Below, in pieces: positions 1 through 7,945 of a stretch of 12,271 bases of DNA. The notes below the pieces were generated by a model. That model made no database searches, was not told where the DNA came from, and saw only the letters and a list, made by a program, of their open reading frames with translations. Numbering within the stretch: position 1 is the first letter of the stretch; the number at the start of each line of letters is the position of its first letter. The DNA lies in NCBI GenBank assembly GCA_946886805.1, contig CAMPJM010000068.1, positions 1 to 12,271 on the forward strand. The letters run 5' to 3'. The DNA is from an uncultured Flammeovirgaceae bacterium. GTDB taxonomy: Bacteria; Bacteroidota; Bacteroidia; Cytophagales; Cyclobacteriaceae. The position numbers were made by a program, and so were the translations under genes.

Positions 1-16
1 GTATAATTTCATAAAT

Positions 17-676
17 ATGCATTTTTATAGTAGATATAGGGTGGCATTTATTTTACTTGCAGGCATAGCCTTGTCTGCTTGTTCTGCAGAAGGAGATGAT
101 CCAGGCGTTGAATATGCACCACAGATGTATCATTCAGTTCCTTATGAGCCGCTTTCTCAGATTCAGGACAAGGAGATTGGAGAATGGTTGAGCTCGGATG
201 AAAATTCTGAACATGCAGAGTTTTTTAATTCCAATCCATATAACCCGCATGGCATGACCATGCGGAAACCAGTAGAAAATACTGTTAGAAGGTCTACCGG
301 ATATTTGCCTCTTACTATTCCTGGTGATAGCGTAGGAAGCACCTATTGGTTGGACTATGCCTCAGTTAACCTAAAGAGTCCTTATGACTCAGTAAGTACT
401 GAACAAGGTGAAGCTGTTTTACAAGAAGGGACATTATTGTATAACCGATTTTGTTTTCCATGCCATGGTGGTGCAGGTCAAGGCGATGGACCTGTAGGTA
501 AGGTGATGCTAGGTGTACCTTCGTTCACGGCCGGCAGATACAGTTCTATGACCAAAGGACATATTTTTCATGTGATTACCTATGGAAGAGGCAGAATGCA
601 CCCATATGCATCTCAAGTTGACATTGAGGAAAGATGGAAAATAGTAGAATATGTACAACAACTTCAAAATCAATAA
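17..676 (+). CDS. actE: ActE, mono-heme cytochrome c lipoprotein of alternative complex III
   Basis: Membrane-anchored c-type cytochrome, subunit E of the menaquinol:cytochrome c oxidoreductase ACIII, acting on the periplasmic face. The N-terminus is a lipoprotein signal: a hydrophobic stretch (about residues 9-20) ending in the lipobox LSAC with Cys22 as the lipidated residue. One heme-binding motif CFPCH lies at 146-150 (Cys146, Cys149, His150), followed by a GxGxGDGPVG stretch typical of small class I cytochromes. Met194 in GRGRMHPY is the likely sixth heme ligand. The region between the anchor and the heme domain (about 24-110) carries the family's PYEP-type segment. The 219-residue length fits ActE. 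The start at 17 leaves only 16 bases of upstream sequence, so the preceding gene (expected actD) and any ribosome site are out of view. actF follows after 89 bp. The assignment rests on the lipobox, the single heme and the position before actF and coxB. Confidence 0.93.
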   Translation: MHFYSRYRVAFILLAGIALSACSAEGDDPGVEYAPQMYHSVPYEPLSQIQDKEIGEWLSSDENSEHAEFFNSNPYNPHGMTMRKPVENTVRRSTGYLPLTIPGDSVGSTYWLDYASVNLKSPYDSVSTEQGEAVLQEGTLLYNRFCFPCHGGAGQGDGPVGKVMLGVPSFTAGRYSSMTKGHIFHVITYGRGRMHPYASQVDIEERWKIVEYVQQLQNQ

Positions 677-765
677 ATAAAATTACGAAGGAGGGAGGCG
701 AATTGGATTAATAGTGGATTGATCTGGTTCCTGTTCTAAAATTGTAAATAGAAAATACATCAAAT

Positions 766-2022
766 ATGGCTGAAGAGAAATTCATATTTACCGCCGGTGC
801 AAAAAAGAGGTTATCTATTATTGGCATTGCAGGCCTTATCTTTTTGATAATAGGAGTGGTTATGTTTATTTCCGGTTCTCATGGAGGAGGACATGGTGAA
901 ATAGCAGGCGAAGGGGCGCATCATGGCTTTCATTGGTCAAAACGAATCTGGGCCAATTTATGGATTAACAATGTTTATTTCACCGGACTCGCAATAATTG
1001 GGGTTTTCTTTGTAGCGCTTCAATATGTATCGCAGGCTGGTTGGTCGGCGGCTTTTAAAAGAGTCCCAGAAGCATTCGGTAGTTGGTTGCCTATTGCGGG
1101 GATTTTGATGTTAGTTGTATTTTTGGTGGCTAATCATGACTTATTTCATTGGACTCATGAATACTTATATGACAAAAATGACCCAAGATACGACGAAATT
1201 ATTGCTGGGAAGGAAGGCTTTCTAAACTATTGGTTTTACCTCGGCAGACTGGTACTGTATTTTGTTCTTTGGTATTGGTTTCATAAGTTGATCAGAAGGG
1301 AATCATTGGCAGAAGATATCAATGGTGGTACTGTTCATTATTATAAAATGATAAAGTACTCGGCAATATTTATTGTTATTTTTGCTATTACTTCTTCTAC
1401 TTCTGCCTGGGACTGGGTGATGTCAATAGATACCCACTGGTTTAGTACAATGTTTGGTTGGTATGTTTTTGCCAGTTGGTTTGTGTCTGGCTTATCTGCC
1501 ATCACTTTGGCAGTTGTTTTGTTAAAGGAAGCTGGATATTTGAAACTGGTGAATACAAGTCAGCTCCACGACCTTGGAAAATATATATTTGCTTTTAGTA
1601 TCTTTTGGACTTATATCTGGTTTTCTCAGTTCCTTTTAATTTATTATGCGAACATTCCGGAGGAATCTATCTACTTTGTAGAAAGGTTAAGCAGTGATTA
1701 CTATTCTCCAATATTTTTCATAAATCTGTTGCTAAACTTTTTCTTTCCCTTCTTGGTTTTCATGACGAGAGAGTCTAAGCGGCAATTCATTTTCCTTAAA
1801 ATTGTATCTATCGTTGTTTTGGTTGGCCACTGGTTGGATTTTTACCTTATGGTTACCCCTGCAACATTAGCTGAAAACGGCAATTTCGGTTTGATCGAAA
1901 TTGGTATAACCATGATTTATCTGGCAGCATTTGCTTTTACTGTTATGTTAAGTCTATCTAAAGCTCCTTTAGTAGCTAAGAACCATCCAATGTTGGAAGA
2001 GAGTATTCATCATCATATTTAA
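766..2022 (+). CDS. actF: ActF, ten-helix membrane subunit of alternative complex III
   Basis: Integral membrane subunit of ACIII, related to the NrfD-like subunit ActC, and often annotated as quinol:cytochrome c oxidoreductase quinone-binding subunit 2. Its precise role (structural, or proton or quinone handling) is less settled than that of ActC. I count ten hydrophobic helices at roughly 16-36, 66-86, 107-122, 153-172, 198-214, 230-252, 270-294, 314-334, 341-362 and 373-397, as expected for ActF. Family-like stretches include ANLWINNVYFTGLA (63-76), WDWVMSIDTHWF (215-226) and LGKYIFAFSIFWTY (270-283). The loop after helix 1 is rich in Gly and His (His39, 43, 52, 53, 56), and the protein ends in HHHI. 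The ATG at 766 is the first start after an in-frame stop at 745-747. An AAGGAGGG at about 688-695 lies far too far upstream to serve it. coxB follows after 101 bp. The 418-residue length is normal. Confidence 0.92.
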   Translation: MAEEKFIFTAGAKKRLSIIGIAGLIFLIIGVVMFISGSHGGGHGEIAGEGAHHGFHWSKRIWANLWINNVYFTGLAIIGVFFVALQYVSQAGWSAAFKRVPEAFGSWLPIAGILMLVVFLVANHDLFHWTHEYLYDKNDPRYDEIIAGKEGFLNYWFYLGRLVLYFVLWYWFHKLIRRESLAEDINGGTVHYYKMIKYSAIFIVIFAITSSTSAWDWVMSIDTHWFSTMFGWYVFASWFVSGLSAITLAVVLLKEAGYLKLVNTSQLHDLGKYIFAFSIFWTYIWFSQFLLIYYANIPEESIYFVERLSSDYYSPIFFINLLLNFFFPFLVFMTRESKRQFIFLKIVSIVVLVGHWLDFYLMVTPATLAENGNFGLIEIGITMIYLAAFAFTVMLSLSKAPLVAKNHPMLEESIHHHI

Positions 2023-2123
2023 TTTGTAAATCGTTAAATGGCTTATGATTAAAGATGTGGTAGTTGAATTTTAAATGAATTCTTATATCATATTCAAGTT
2101 TCAAAAATCTAATTAAAATATAT

Positions 2124-3182
2124 ATGTTTGAGATTGTTATTGGGGTCGGCGTTTTACTGGTTATTGCCATACTCTATACATTATTTAGGGTCTATACACT
2201 ATTAAATGTTGCAAGTGGTTCTGACAAAAAGAAGGTTTCTTCCAGCAATAAAATAAATGCAATACTATGCTTGGTCTTCCTGTTGTTTTTCGGCGGATTG
2301 TTCTTTTGGTATTCATTCGCATTTTATGAAGAATATACCTTGCCTGTTGCCTCCGAGCATGGAGTTCTGATCGATGATATGTTTTGGGTTACAATGTGGA
2401 TAACAGTAATAGTTTTTGTAGTTACACACGTTCTCCTTTTCTTCTTTGCATTCCGATACCAACACAAGGAAAAGGCCTCTGCTTATTTTTATCCTGATAA
2501 TACAAAGCTTGAAATTTTATGGACAATGATTCCAGCTGTCGTGCTAACTATTCTTGTTTTTTCAGGCCTCAAGACGTGGAATTCAATAACTTCTGATGCT
2601 CCTGAAGAAGCAGAAGTTATTGAGATTATGGGATATCAGTTTGCTTGGTCTGTTAGGTATCCAGGTAAGGACAATGAACTTGGCGATTATGATTATAGAT
2701 TGATCGATGCAAGTAATCAGATGGGAATTGATTTTACGGATCGAGCTTCTTTTGATGACTTTATCCCACGGGAGATTCATGTTCCTAAAGGACAGCCTGT
2801 TCTTCTAAAAATTAGAGCGCGTGATGTTCTACATAGTGTATACATACCTCATTTTAGATTGAAAATGGATGCGGTACCAGGTATGCCCACTAGGTTCTGG
2901 TTCGTGCCAACCAAAACTACAGCAGAAATGAGGGAGGAATTGAATGATCCTGAATTTGATTACGAATTAGCTTGTGCTGAATTGTGTGGAAGAGGGCATT
3001 TTTCCATGCGAATGATTGTTGTTGTGGATGAACCTGAGGATTATGAAGCATGGAAAAAGGAACAGGAACCATGGTTATCAAGAAATCCCGACTATTTGTC
3101 AAAAGTGCCTTCAGATTTGAAGGAATTAGCTTTGGTTTCCGCTGGTTTGGAATCAGGAAGTGCATCTGAAACTGAAAAATAG
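2124..3182 (+). CDS. coxB: Cytochrome c oxidase subunit II (CuA subunit)
   Basis: Subunit II of the aa3-type oxidase; it receives electrons from cytochrome c at the binuclear CuA site on the periplasmic side and passes them to heme a in subunit I. The CuA ligands are complete: His237, Cys284, Glu286, Cys288, His292 and Met295, the last five within CAELCGRGHFSM (284-295). The aromatic entry patch is GYQFAW (170-175). The two usual membrane hairpin helices are at about 87-110 and 129-150. Two further hydrophobic segments precede them, at 3-23 and 45-66, giving four in all. The protein ends at 352, shortly after the cupredoxin domain, so there is no fused C-terminal cytochrome c domain as in true caa3 enzymes; electrons must come from a separate cytochrome, plausibly ActE. 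The ATG at 2124 opens the extra first helix. coxA begins 44 bp downstream. Confidence 0.96.
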   Translation: MFEIVIGVGVLLVIAILYTLFRVYTLLNVASGSDKKKVSSSNKINAILCLVFLLFFGGLFFWYSFAFYEEYTLPVASEHGVLIDDMFWVTMWITVIVFVVTHVLLFFFAFRYQHKEKASAYFYPDNTKLEILWTMIPAVVLTILVFSGLKTWNSITSDAPEEAEVIEIMGYQFAWSVRYPGKDNELGDYDYRLIDASNQMGIDFTDRASFDDFIPREIHVPKGQPVLLKIRARDVLHSVYIPHFRLKMDAVPGMPTRFWFVPTKTTAEMREELNDPEFDYELACAELCGRGHFSMRMIVVVDEPEDYEAWKKEQEPWLSRNPDYLSKVPSDLKELALVSAGLESGSASETEK

Positions 3183-3226
3183 AGAAGAAGTTAAAGTATC
3201 TTCAAAAAATATAATTATTAAATAAT

Positions 3227-5116
3227 ATGTCTTCAACAGATAACCATTTACATGCCAGTGAATCTCATGCGCATGAAGATCATGAGCATGACCACGAACA
3301 TACTGATAGTTTTATATCAAAATATATTTTCAGTCTTGATCACAAAATGATCGCCAAGCAATACCTGCTTACGGGTATTTTGTGGGCTTTGTTGGGAGGA
3401 TTGCTTTCTATAATATTCAGGCTTCAATTAGGTTTTCCCGGAATGAGCCAGGAATGGTTAAGGCCATTTTTAGGGGATTGGATTACGGAAAGCGGTAAAA
3501 TTGACTCTGAATTTTATCTTGCGTTGGTAACCATGCACGGTACCATTATGATATTCTTTGTACTGACAGCTGGTTTGAGCGGCACTTTTGCCAATTTCCT
3601 GATTCCGTTGCAAATCGGTGCAAGGGACATGGCTTCTGGCTTTATGAACATGCTTTCTTACTGGTTCTTTTTCCTGGCCAGTATAATTATGCTATCGTCA
3701 ATGTTTATTGAAACAGGGCCAGCAGCAGGTGGTTGGACAGTTTACCCTCCACTAAGTGCTTTACCACAGGCAATACAGGGTTCTCAATTAGGAATGACCC
3801 TCTGGTTGGTTGCGATGGTATTCTTTATTGTATCAACATTATTGGGAGGTATAAATTATATAGCTACGATCATAAACCTTAGGACCAGGGGAATGTCTTT
3901 CTCCAAACTTCCTTTGACTATTTGGGCATTATTCCTAACAGCAGTTATAGGTCTTCTTTCTTTCCCTGTTTTATTTGCAGGGGCATTGCTTTTGGTGTTT
4001 GACAGAAGTTTCGGAACAAGTTTTTATCTTTCTGATATTTATATAGGCGGCGAAGCTTTACCAAACCAAGGTGGAAGTGCTATTCTTTACCAGCATTTAT
4101 TCTGGTTTTTAGGTCACCCTGAGGTGTATATAGTTCTATTGCCTGCTCTCGGTATAGTTTCCGAAGTTATTGCCACCAATTCGCGAAAGCCAATTTTCGG
4201 TTATCGTGCGATGATTGGTTCTTTGCTCGGAATCGTTATCCTGTCATTTGTTGTTTGGGCGCATCATATGTTTGTATCAGGGTTGAGTCCATTTTTGGGA
4301 TCGGTATTCATGCTCCTTACGTTGATAATTGCAGTACCGTCCGCCGTAAAAGTGTTTAATTACCTGGCTACACTTTGGCGTGGTAATATCATATTTACGC
4401 CAGCGATGTTATTTGCAATAGGGTTTGTATCGGTGTTTATTTCAGGAGGTATTACCGGTATTTTCCTTGGTAACTCGTCAATTGATATTCAGTTGCATGA
4501 TACATATTTTGTGGTAGCGCATTTCCACCTTGTAATGGGTAGTGCTTCATTCTTCGGGATGTTAGCGGGTGTCTACCATTGGTTCCCAAAAATGTATGGC
4601 CGAATGATGGATAGAAAGTTAGGCTATGTCCATTTCTGGCTCACCTTTATTGGTGTATACATGGTGTTCTTTCCAATGCATTATATAGGAATAGCTGGTT
4701 ATCCAAGAAGATATTACTCTTTCACTAATTTCGATGCATTTAGCTCCTTTACTGATCTTAATATGTTCGTCAGTATTTCTGCAATAGTTACGTTTGTAGC
4801 CCAGTTTATCTTTCTTTTCAATTTCTTCTACAGCATGTATAAAGGACGACGGGCTCCATCCAATCCATGGCATTCAAACACTTTGGAATGGACAACACCC
4901 ATTGAGCCAGGGCATGGTAACTGGCCTGGAGCTATACCATCGGTTTACAGATGGCCTTATGACTATAGTAAACCAGGTGCAAAAGAAGACTTTATTCCTC
5001 AGCATATTCCGTTTGGGCTGACGCCAGAATCTAATCTTCCTCATGAAAATGAGTTGATAGACATGGAAAAACATGATGATGCAGAAGTTATAGATGAAAC
5101 AAAGGATAACCATTAA
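3227..5116 (+). CDS. coxA: Cytochrome c oxidase subunit I (heme a, heme a3-CuB)
   Basis: Catalytic, proton-pumping subunit that reduces O2 to water at the heme a3-CuB centre. All metal ligands are present: His104 and His434 for heme a, His432 for heme a3, and His297, His346 and His347 for CuB. Tyr301 in GHPEVY (296-301) is the usual partner of the His-Tyr cross-link. Proton-path residues of type A1 oxidases are seen: Asp134 in GARDMA (D-channel entrance), Glu299 in GHPEVY, and Lys375 in AVKVFNYL (K channel). His424-Asp425 in HDTYFVVAHFH match the Mg/propionate region, and GYPRRYY (491-497) is the family motif. The first 25 residues are hydrophilic and contain eight His (7, 9, 14, 16, 19, 21, 23, 25). 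The 629-residue length suits Bacteroidota subunit I. It sits 44 bp after coxB and 49 bp before ctaA. Identification is secure. Confidence 0.98.
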   Translation: MSSTDNHLHASESHAHEDHEHDHEHTDSFISKYIFSLDHKMIAKQYLLTGILWALLGGLLSIIFRLQLGFPGMSQEWLRPFLGDWITESGKIDSEFYLALVTMHGTIMIFFVLTAGLSGTFANFLIPLQIGARDMASGFMNMLSYWFFFLASIIMLSSMFIETGPAAGGWTVYPPLSALPQAIQGSQLGMTLWLVAMVFFIVSTLLGGINYIATIINLRTRGMSFSKLPLTIWALFLTAVIGLLSFPVLFAGALLLVFDRSFGTSFYLSDIYIGGEALPNQGGSAILYQHLFWFLGHPEVYIVLLPALGIVSEVIATNSRKPIFGYRAMIGSLLGIVILSFVVWAHHMFVSGLSPFLGSVFMLLTLIIAVPSAVKVFNYLATLWRGNIIFTPAMLFAIGFVSVFISGGITGIFLGNSSIDIQLHDTYFVVAHFHLVMGSASFFGMLAGVYHWFPKMYGRMMDRKLGYVHFWLTFIGVYMVFFPMHYIGIAGYPRRYYSFTNFDAFSSFTDLNMFVSISAIVTFVAQFIFLFNFFYSMYKGRRAPSNPWHSNTLEWTTPIEPGHGNWPGAIPSVYRWPYDYSKPGAKEDFIPQHIPFGLTPESNLPHENELIDMEKHDDAEVIDETKDNH

Positions 5117-5165
5117 TTCAGGTTTTTCTTTATCTGGATATATAAATTGATAATCAACCCAAACC

Positions 5166-6287
5166 TTGGAGAATAAAGCTCAAAAAGGTGAAGTACGCTT
5201 CATAAGGTTAGGTATAATAACAATTGCTGCCGTTTACCTTTTGATATTGGTTGGAGGTATTGTTAGAAGTACAGGTTCCGGAATGGGATGTCCTGATTGG
5301 CCTAAATGTTTTGGCAGCTGGGTACCTCCGGGAGATGTCAGTGATTTACCTGAGGATTACAAGGAAATATATGCGAGCAAGCGGGCCGTTAAAAATGACC
5401 GCTTCTCTGATTACCTTGAGTTTTTTGGGTTTTCCGAATTGGCGACAAAAATCCGAACTGACGAATCTATTTTGGTAGAGGCAGATTTTAATAGTACAAA
5501 AACCTTAATTGAGTATTTTAATAGATTACTAGGTGCGATAATAGGTGTTTTGATAATTGCCACCTTTGTTAGTTCTTTATTTTATTGGAAAAGGAAACGC
5601 TCAATTACCATTATTGCATTCCTGAGTTTAATCCTTGTTATATTTCAGGGTTGGATCGGATCCATTGTGGTTTCTACCAATTTGCTCCCCTGGATGATAA
5701 CCATTCATATGTTGCTGGCTTTCTTATTACTGCTTCTTTTAATAAACGCAGTATACAAGGCAGTTCCTGTTACGGGTTTGTTTCGGAAGAAGAAAATGGT
5801 TTCCATTAAGCTCGTTTTGATTCTTTGCCTTGCAACGTTATTAATTCAGGTTGTTTTGGGAACACAGATTAGGGAGGAAATTGATGTAATTGCTAACGCG
5901 TTCAATCAGGCAAACAGGGATAGTTGGATAGGGGAGTTGGGATTGGATTTTTATCTTCATCGCTCCTTTTCGTTGGCGATTTTGGCATTGCATGTTTGGC
6001 TCGTTTATTTGTTGGTGAAGAATGTGGGAAAAAAAGATACTTCAAAAGGAAGTATCCTATATTACCTTATTTACATACTTATAGGTTCTATTGTTTTAGA
6101 AATAGGAACGGGAGTTATAATGGCCTATTTTGCCATACCTCCTTTTGCGCAGCCAATACATTTATTATTGTCTTCGGTGATATTTGGAGTGCAATATTTA
6201 CTTTATTTAATGATTAATGAAAAGGCTACGATTCCATTTGAATCACATTCAAATGATTGGCCACAGAAACATAAATTTATCTCTTAA
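5166..6287 (+). CDS. ctaA: Heme A synthase (COX15/CtaA)
   Basis: Oxidises the C8 methyl of heme O to a formyl group, giving heme A for CoxA. Eight membrane helices are visible (about 14-33, 123-141, 147-168, 175-197, 212-231, 265-285, 298-320, 330-350), arranged as two four-helix halves. The loop after helix 1 carries the CtaA Cys pair (Cys42, Cys48) within STGSGMGCPDWPKC. His181, His265 and His332 match three of the four conserved heme-pocket His. At the fourth position, where Bacillus subtilis CtaA has His60 in an EWSHR context, this protein has EYFNR, so the residue is Asn119; the neighbouring catalytic Glu is kept (Glu116). The first loop is long (about residues 50-112). The start is TTG: an in-frame stop lies at 5151-5153, and the next in-frame ATG (Met40) falls after helix 1. 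ctaB follows after 33 bp. Confidence 0.95.
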   Translation: MENKAQKGEVRFIRLGIITIAAVYLLILVGGIVRSTGSGMGCPDWPKCFGSWVPPGDVSDLPEDYKEIYASKRAVKNDRFSDYLEFFGFSELATKIRTDESILVEADFNSTKTLIEYFNRLLGAIIGVLIIATFVSSLFYWKRKRSITIIAFLSLILVIFQGWIGSIVVSTNLLPWMITIHMLLAFLLLLLLINAVYKAVPVTGLFRKKKMVSIKLVLILCLATLLIQVVLGTQIREEIDVIANAFNQANRDSWIGELGLDFYLHRSFSLAILALHVWLVYLLVKNVGKKDTSKGSILYYLIYILIGSIVLEIGTGVIMAYFAIPPFAQPIHLLLSSVIFGVQYLLYLMINEKATIPFESHSNDWPQKHKFIS

Positions 6288-6307
6288 TATATTTAAAAGG
6301 TAGAGAA

Positions 6308-6314
6308 AGAGGAG
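6308..6314 (+). promoter_or_regulatory. Strong Shine-Dalgarno site of ctaB
   Basis: AGAGGAG ends six bases before the ctaB ATG, a good match to the anti-Shine-Dalgarno end of 16S rRNA at normal spacing. Most other genes here have only A/T-rich leaders, which is usual in Bacteroidota, so this site stands out and fixes the ctaB start. Confidence 0.7.
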
Positions 6315-6320
6315 TTTGAT

Positions 6321-7220
6321 ATGATTACAAGTAGAGTTAAAGCGATTGATAGTTGGGGATACTTTGGGGCGAAAGCAAAAGCTTATTTTGAATTGGTGAA
6401 GTTTAGGTTATCGTTTCTAGTGGCTTTCTCATCGGCTTTTGGCTACATGCTTGCCGTAAGAGGGAGTATAGATTATCTGAGTTTCATAATGTTATCCATT
6501 GGTGGGTTTTTAGTTTCAGGTGCTTCTATCACAATTAATCAGATTCTGGAAAAGGACCTTGATAAATTAATGACGAGGACGATGAACAGGCCTTTACCTA
6601 CTTATCGACTTCAGGTGAACGAAGCGATAGTATTTGCTATGGTGATAGGTGCCATCGGCCTAGGGATGTTGTTGCAATTCACCAATATGCTTACCACCAT
6701 TCTTGCAATGGTTTCTATGATCTTGTACAGCTTTGTTTATACTCCTTTAAAGAGGGTAGGTCCCATTGCAGTATTGGTCGGCGCATTTCCTGGTGCACTT
6801 CCTCCCTTGTTGGGCTGGGTAGCGGCAACCGGTGAAATTACTTACGAAGCCTTGCTGATTTTTGGAATTCAATTTATATGGCAGTTTCCTCATTTCTGGG
6901 CTATTGCCTGGGTAGCTGATGAGGATTATAAAAAGGCCGGTTTCAAATTACTGCCTTCCGGCGGAAAAAAGGACATAAGCACCGCTATTCAAATTATGAT
7001 ATACACGCTTTTTTTAATCCCCTTAGGATTGTTACCTGCCATTTTTGGGCTTACGGGAATTAAATCAGCGATCATTGTTACTGTATGCGGTGTATTATTT
7101 TTAAGCCAAACTTTTTATTTGATGAAAGATTGTTCACGTAAATCTGCTCTTAAAATAATGTTTGGCTCATTTATATATTTGCCTGTTGTGCAAATCGCCT
7201 ATTTATTAGATAAGGTTTAA
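6321..7220 (+). CDS. ctaB: Protoheme IX farnesyltransferase (heme O synthase)
   Basis: UbiA-family prenyltransferase that attaches a farnesyl group to heme b to give heme O, the substrate of CtaA. The first diphosphate/Mg-binding region reads NQILEKDLDKLMTRT (73-87), with Asp79 and Asp81; the first acidic position of the usual NxxxD motif is Glu77 here. It is followed by MNRPLPT (88-94). The second acidic region is DEDYKKAGFKLLP (200-212). YTPLKRVGPIAVLVGAFPGA (140-159) is the typical CtaB loop and helix. About eight to nine hydrophobic helices are present, and 299 residues is the normal length. The ATG at 6321 is supported by a well-placed AGAGGAG. The gene lies 33 bp after ctaA, so the two heme A synthesis steps are encoded together beside the apo-oxidase genes. 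A 115-bp gap, the longest in the cluster, follows. Confidence 0.96.
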   Translation: MITSRVKAIDSWGYFGAKAKAYFELVKFRLSFLVAFSSAFGYMLAVRGSIDYLSFIMLSIGGFLVSGASITINQILEKDLDKLMTRTMNRPLPTYRLQVNEAIVFAMVIGAIGLGMLLQFTNMLTTILAMVSMILYSFVYTPLKRVGPIAVLVGAFPGALPPLLGWVAATGEITYEALLIFGIQFIWQFPHFWAIAWVADEDYKKAGFKLLPSGGKKDISTAIQIMIYTLFLIPLGLLPAIFGLTGIKSAIIVTVCGVLFLSQTFYLMKDCSRKSALKIMFGSFIYLPVVQIAYLLDKV

Positions 7221-7335
7221 GTGCTTTATTGTAGAAATAATTGAATTTGAAATAGCGTTGTTGAACTGATAAAGTTAATGAAACTGTTACAGCCGTAATA
7301 GGTTAATTACATTATCAAATAGAGGGATTATAATA

Positions 7336-7923
7336 ATGGATAAAGATTTAAAACTAGAATTAGAAAACGAACCGATTCAGCCGCTTTCAATGCATCCGCA
7401 GAAGTTTGCTTTGTGGTTGTTTTTAGTGAGCGTGGTAATGATTTTTGCATCACTGAGCAGTGCATATATAGTAAGAAGGGGAGAAGGGAATTGGCTTGAT
7501 TTTGATTTACCTTCAATTTTCTATTATACTTCCGGCATTATTATTTTAAGTAGTATAACAATGCAATGGGCGTATTTTGCTGCAAAAAAAGATAACCTCG
7601 ACGGACTTAAAATCGCCTTGGTATTGACGTCAATATTAGGCGCTTGTTTTTTGGTTGGGCAGGTAATAGCGTGGGAGAAACTGATAGAAATGCAGGTGTA
7701 TTTCGTCGGAAACCCTTCCGGTTCCTTTTTATACGTATTGACGGGCGTACACGGATTGCATTTGGTAAGTGGCATCGTGTTTCTGATAATTGTGTTAGTT
7801 TTGGCTTTTAAATATAAAGTTCACTCCAAAAGCCTTGTTCGCATAGAGATGTGTGCGACTTACTGGCATTTTTTGGGCGCTCTTTGGTTATATTTGTTTT
7901 TCTTTTTATCATTCAATCATTAA
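7336..7923 (+). CDS. coxC: Short five-helix cytochrome c oxidase subunit III-type protein
   Basis: COX3-family membrane subunit, first of two in tandem. Five helices are visible at about 24-46, 61-82, 92-113, 131-158 and 171-193, matching the short subunit III form found in bacterial heme-copper oxidases. Family signatures are GVHGLHLVSG (137-146) and the last-helix motif YWHFLGALWLYLF (176-188). Subunit III carries no redox centre; in the family it stabilises subunit I and its proton pathway. At 195 residues it is clearly shorter than its neighbour, mainly because the loops between helices 1-2 and 3-4 are short. The ATG at 7336 is preceded by AGAGGGA (7321-7327) at slightly long spacing. The second copy starts 22 bp downstream, so the two are almost certainly co-translated or co-transcribed. 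Which copy fills the classical subunit III position cannot be decided from sequence alone. Confidence 0.9.
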   Translation: MDKDLKLELENEPIQPLSMHPQKFALWLFLVSVVMIFASLSSAYIVRRGEGNWLDFDLPSIFYYTSGIIILSSITMQWAYFAAKKDNLDGLKIALVLTSILGACFLVGQVIAWEKLIEMQVYFVGNPSGSFLYVLTGVHGLHLVSGIVFLIIVLVLAFKYKVHSKSLVRIEMCATYWHFLGALWLYLFFFLSFNH

Positions 7924-7945
7924 TTGATTAATTAAATTAAATTAT

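Noticed and set aside
2..7. TATAAT at the very start of the window, resembling a -10 box
   Set aside because: It lies 10 bases before the actE start, within an operon, and the TATAAT consensus is not that of the main Bacteroidota sigma factor; chance is likely.
5251..5478. Second + strand frame within ctaA
   Set aside because: It is out of frame with CtaA, which has clear family motifs across this stretch, and has no motif of its own.
7221..7335. Search for an internal promoter in the longest intergenic gap
   Set aside because: No match to the Bacteroidota TAnnTTTG -7 element with a TTG -33 box, and no convincing hairpin; the gap is AT-rich with nothing I can support.
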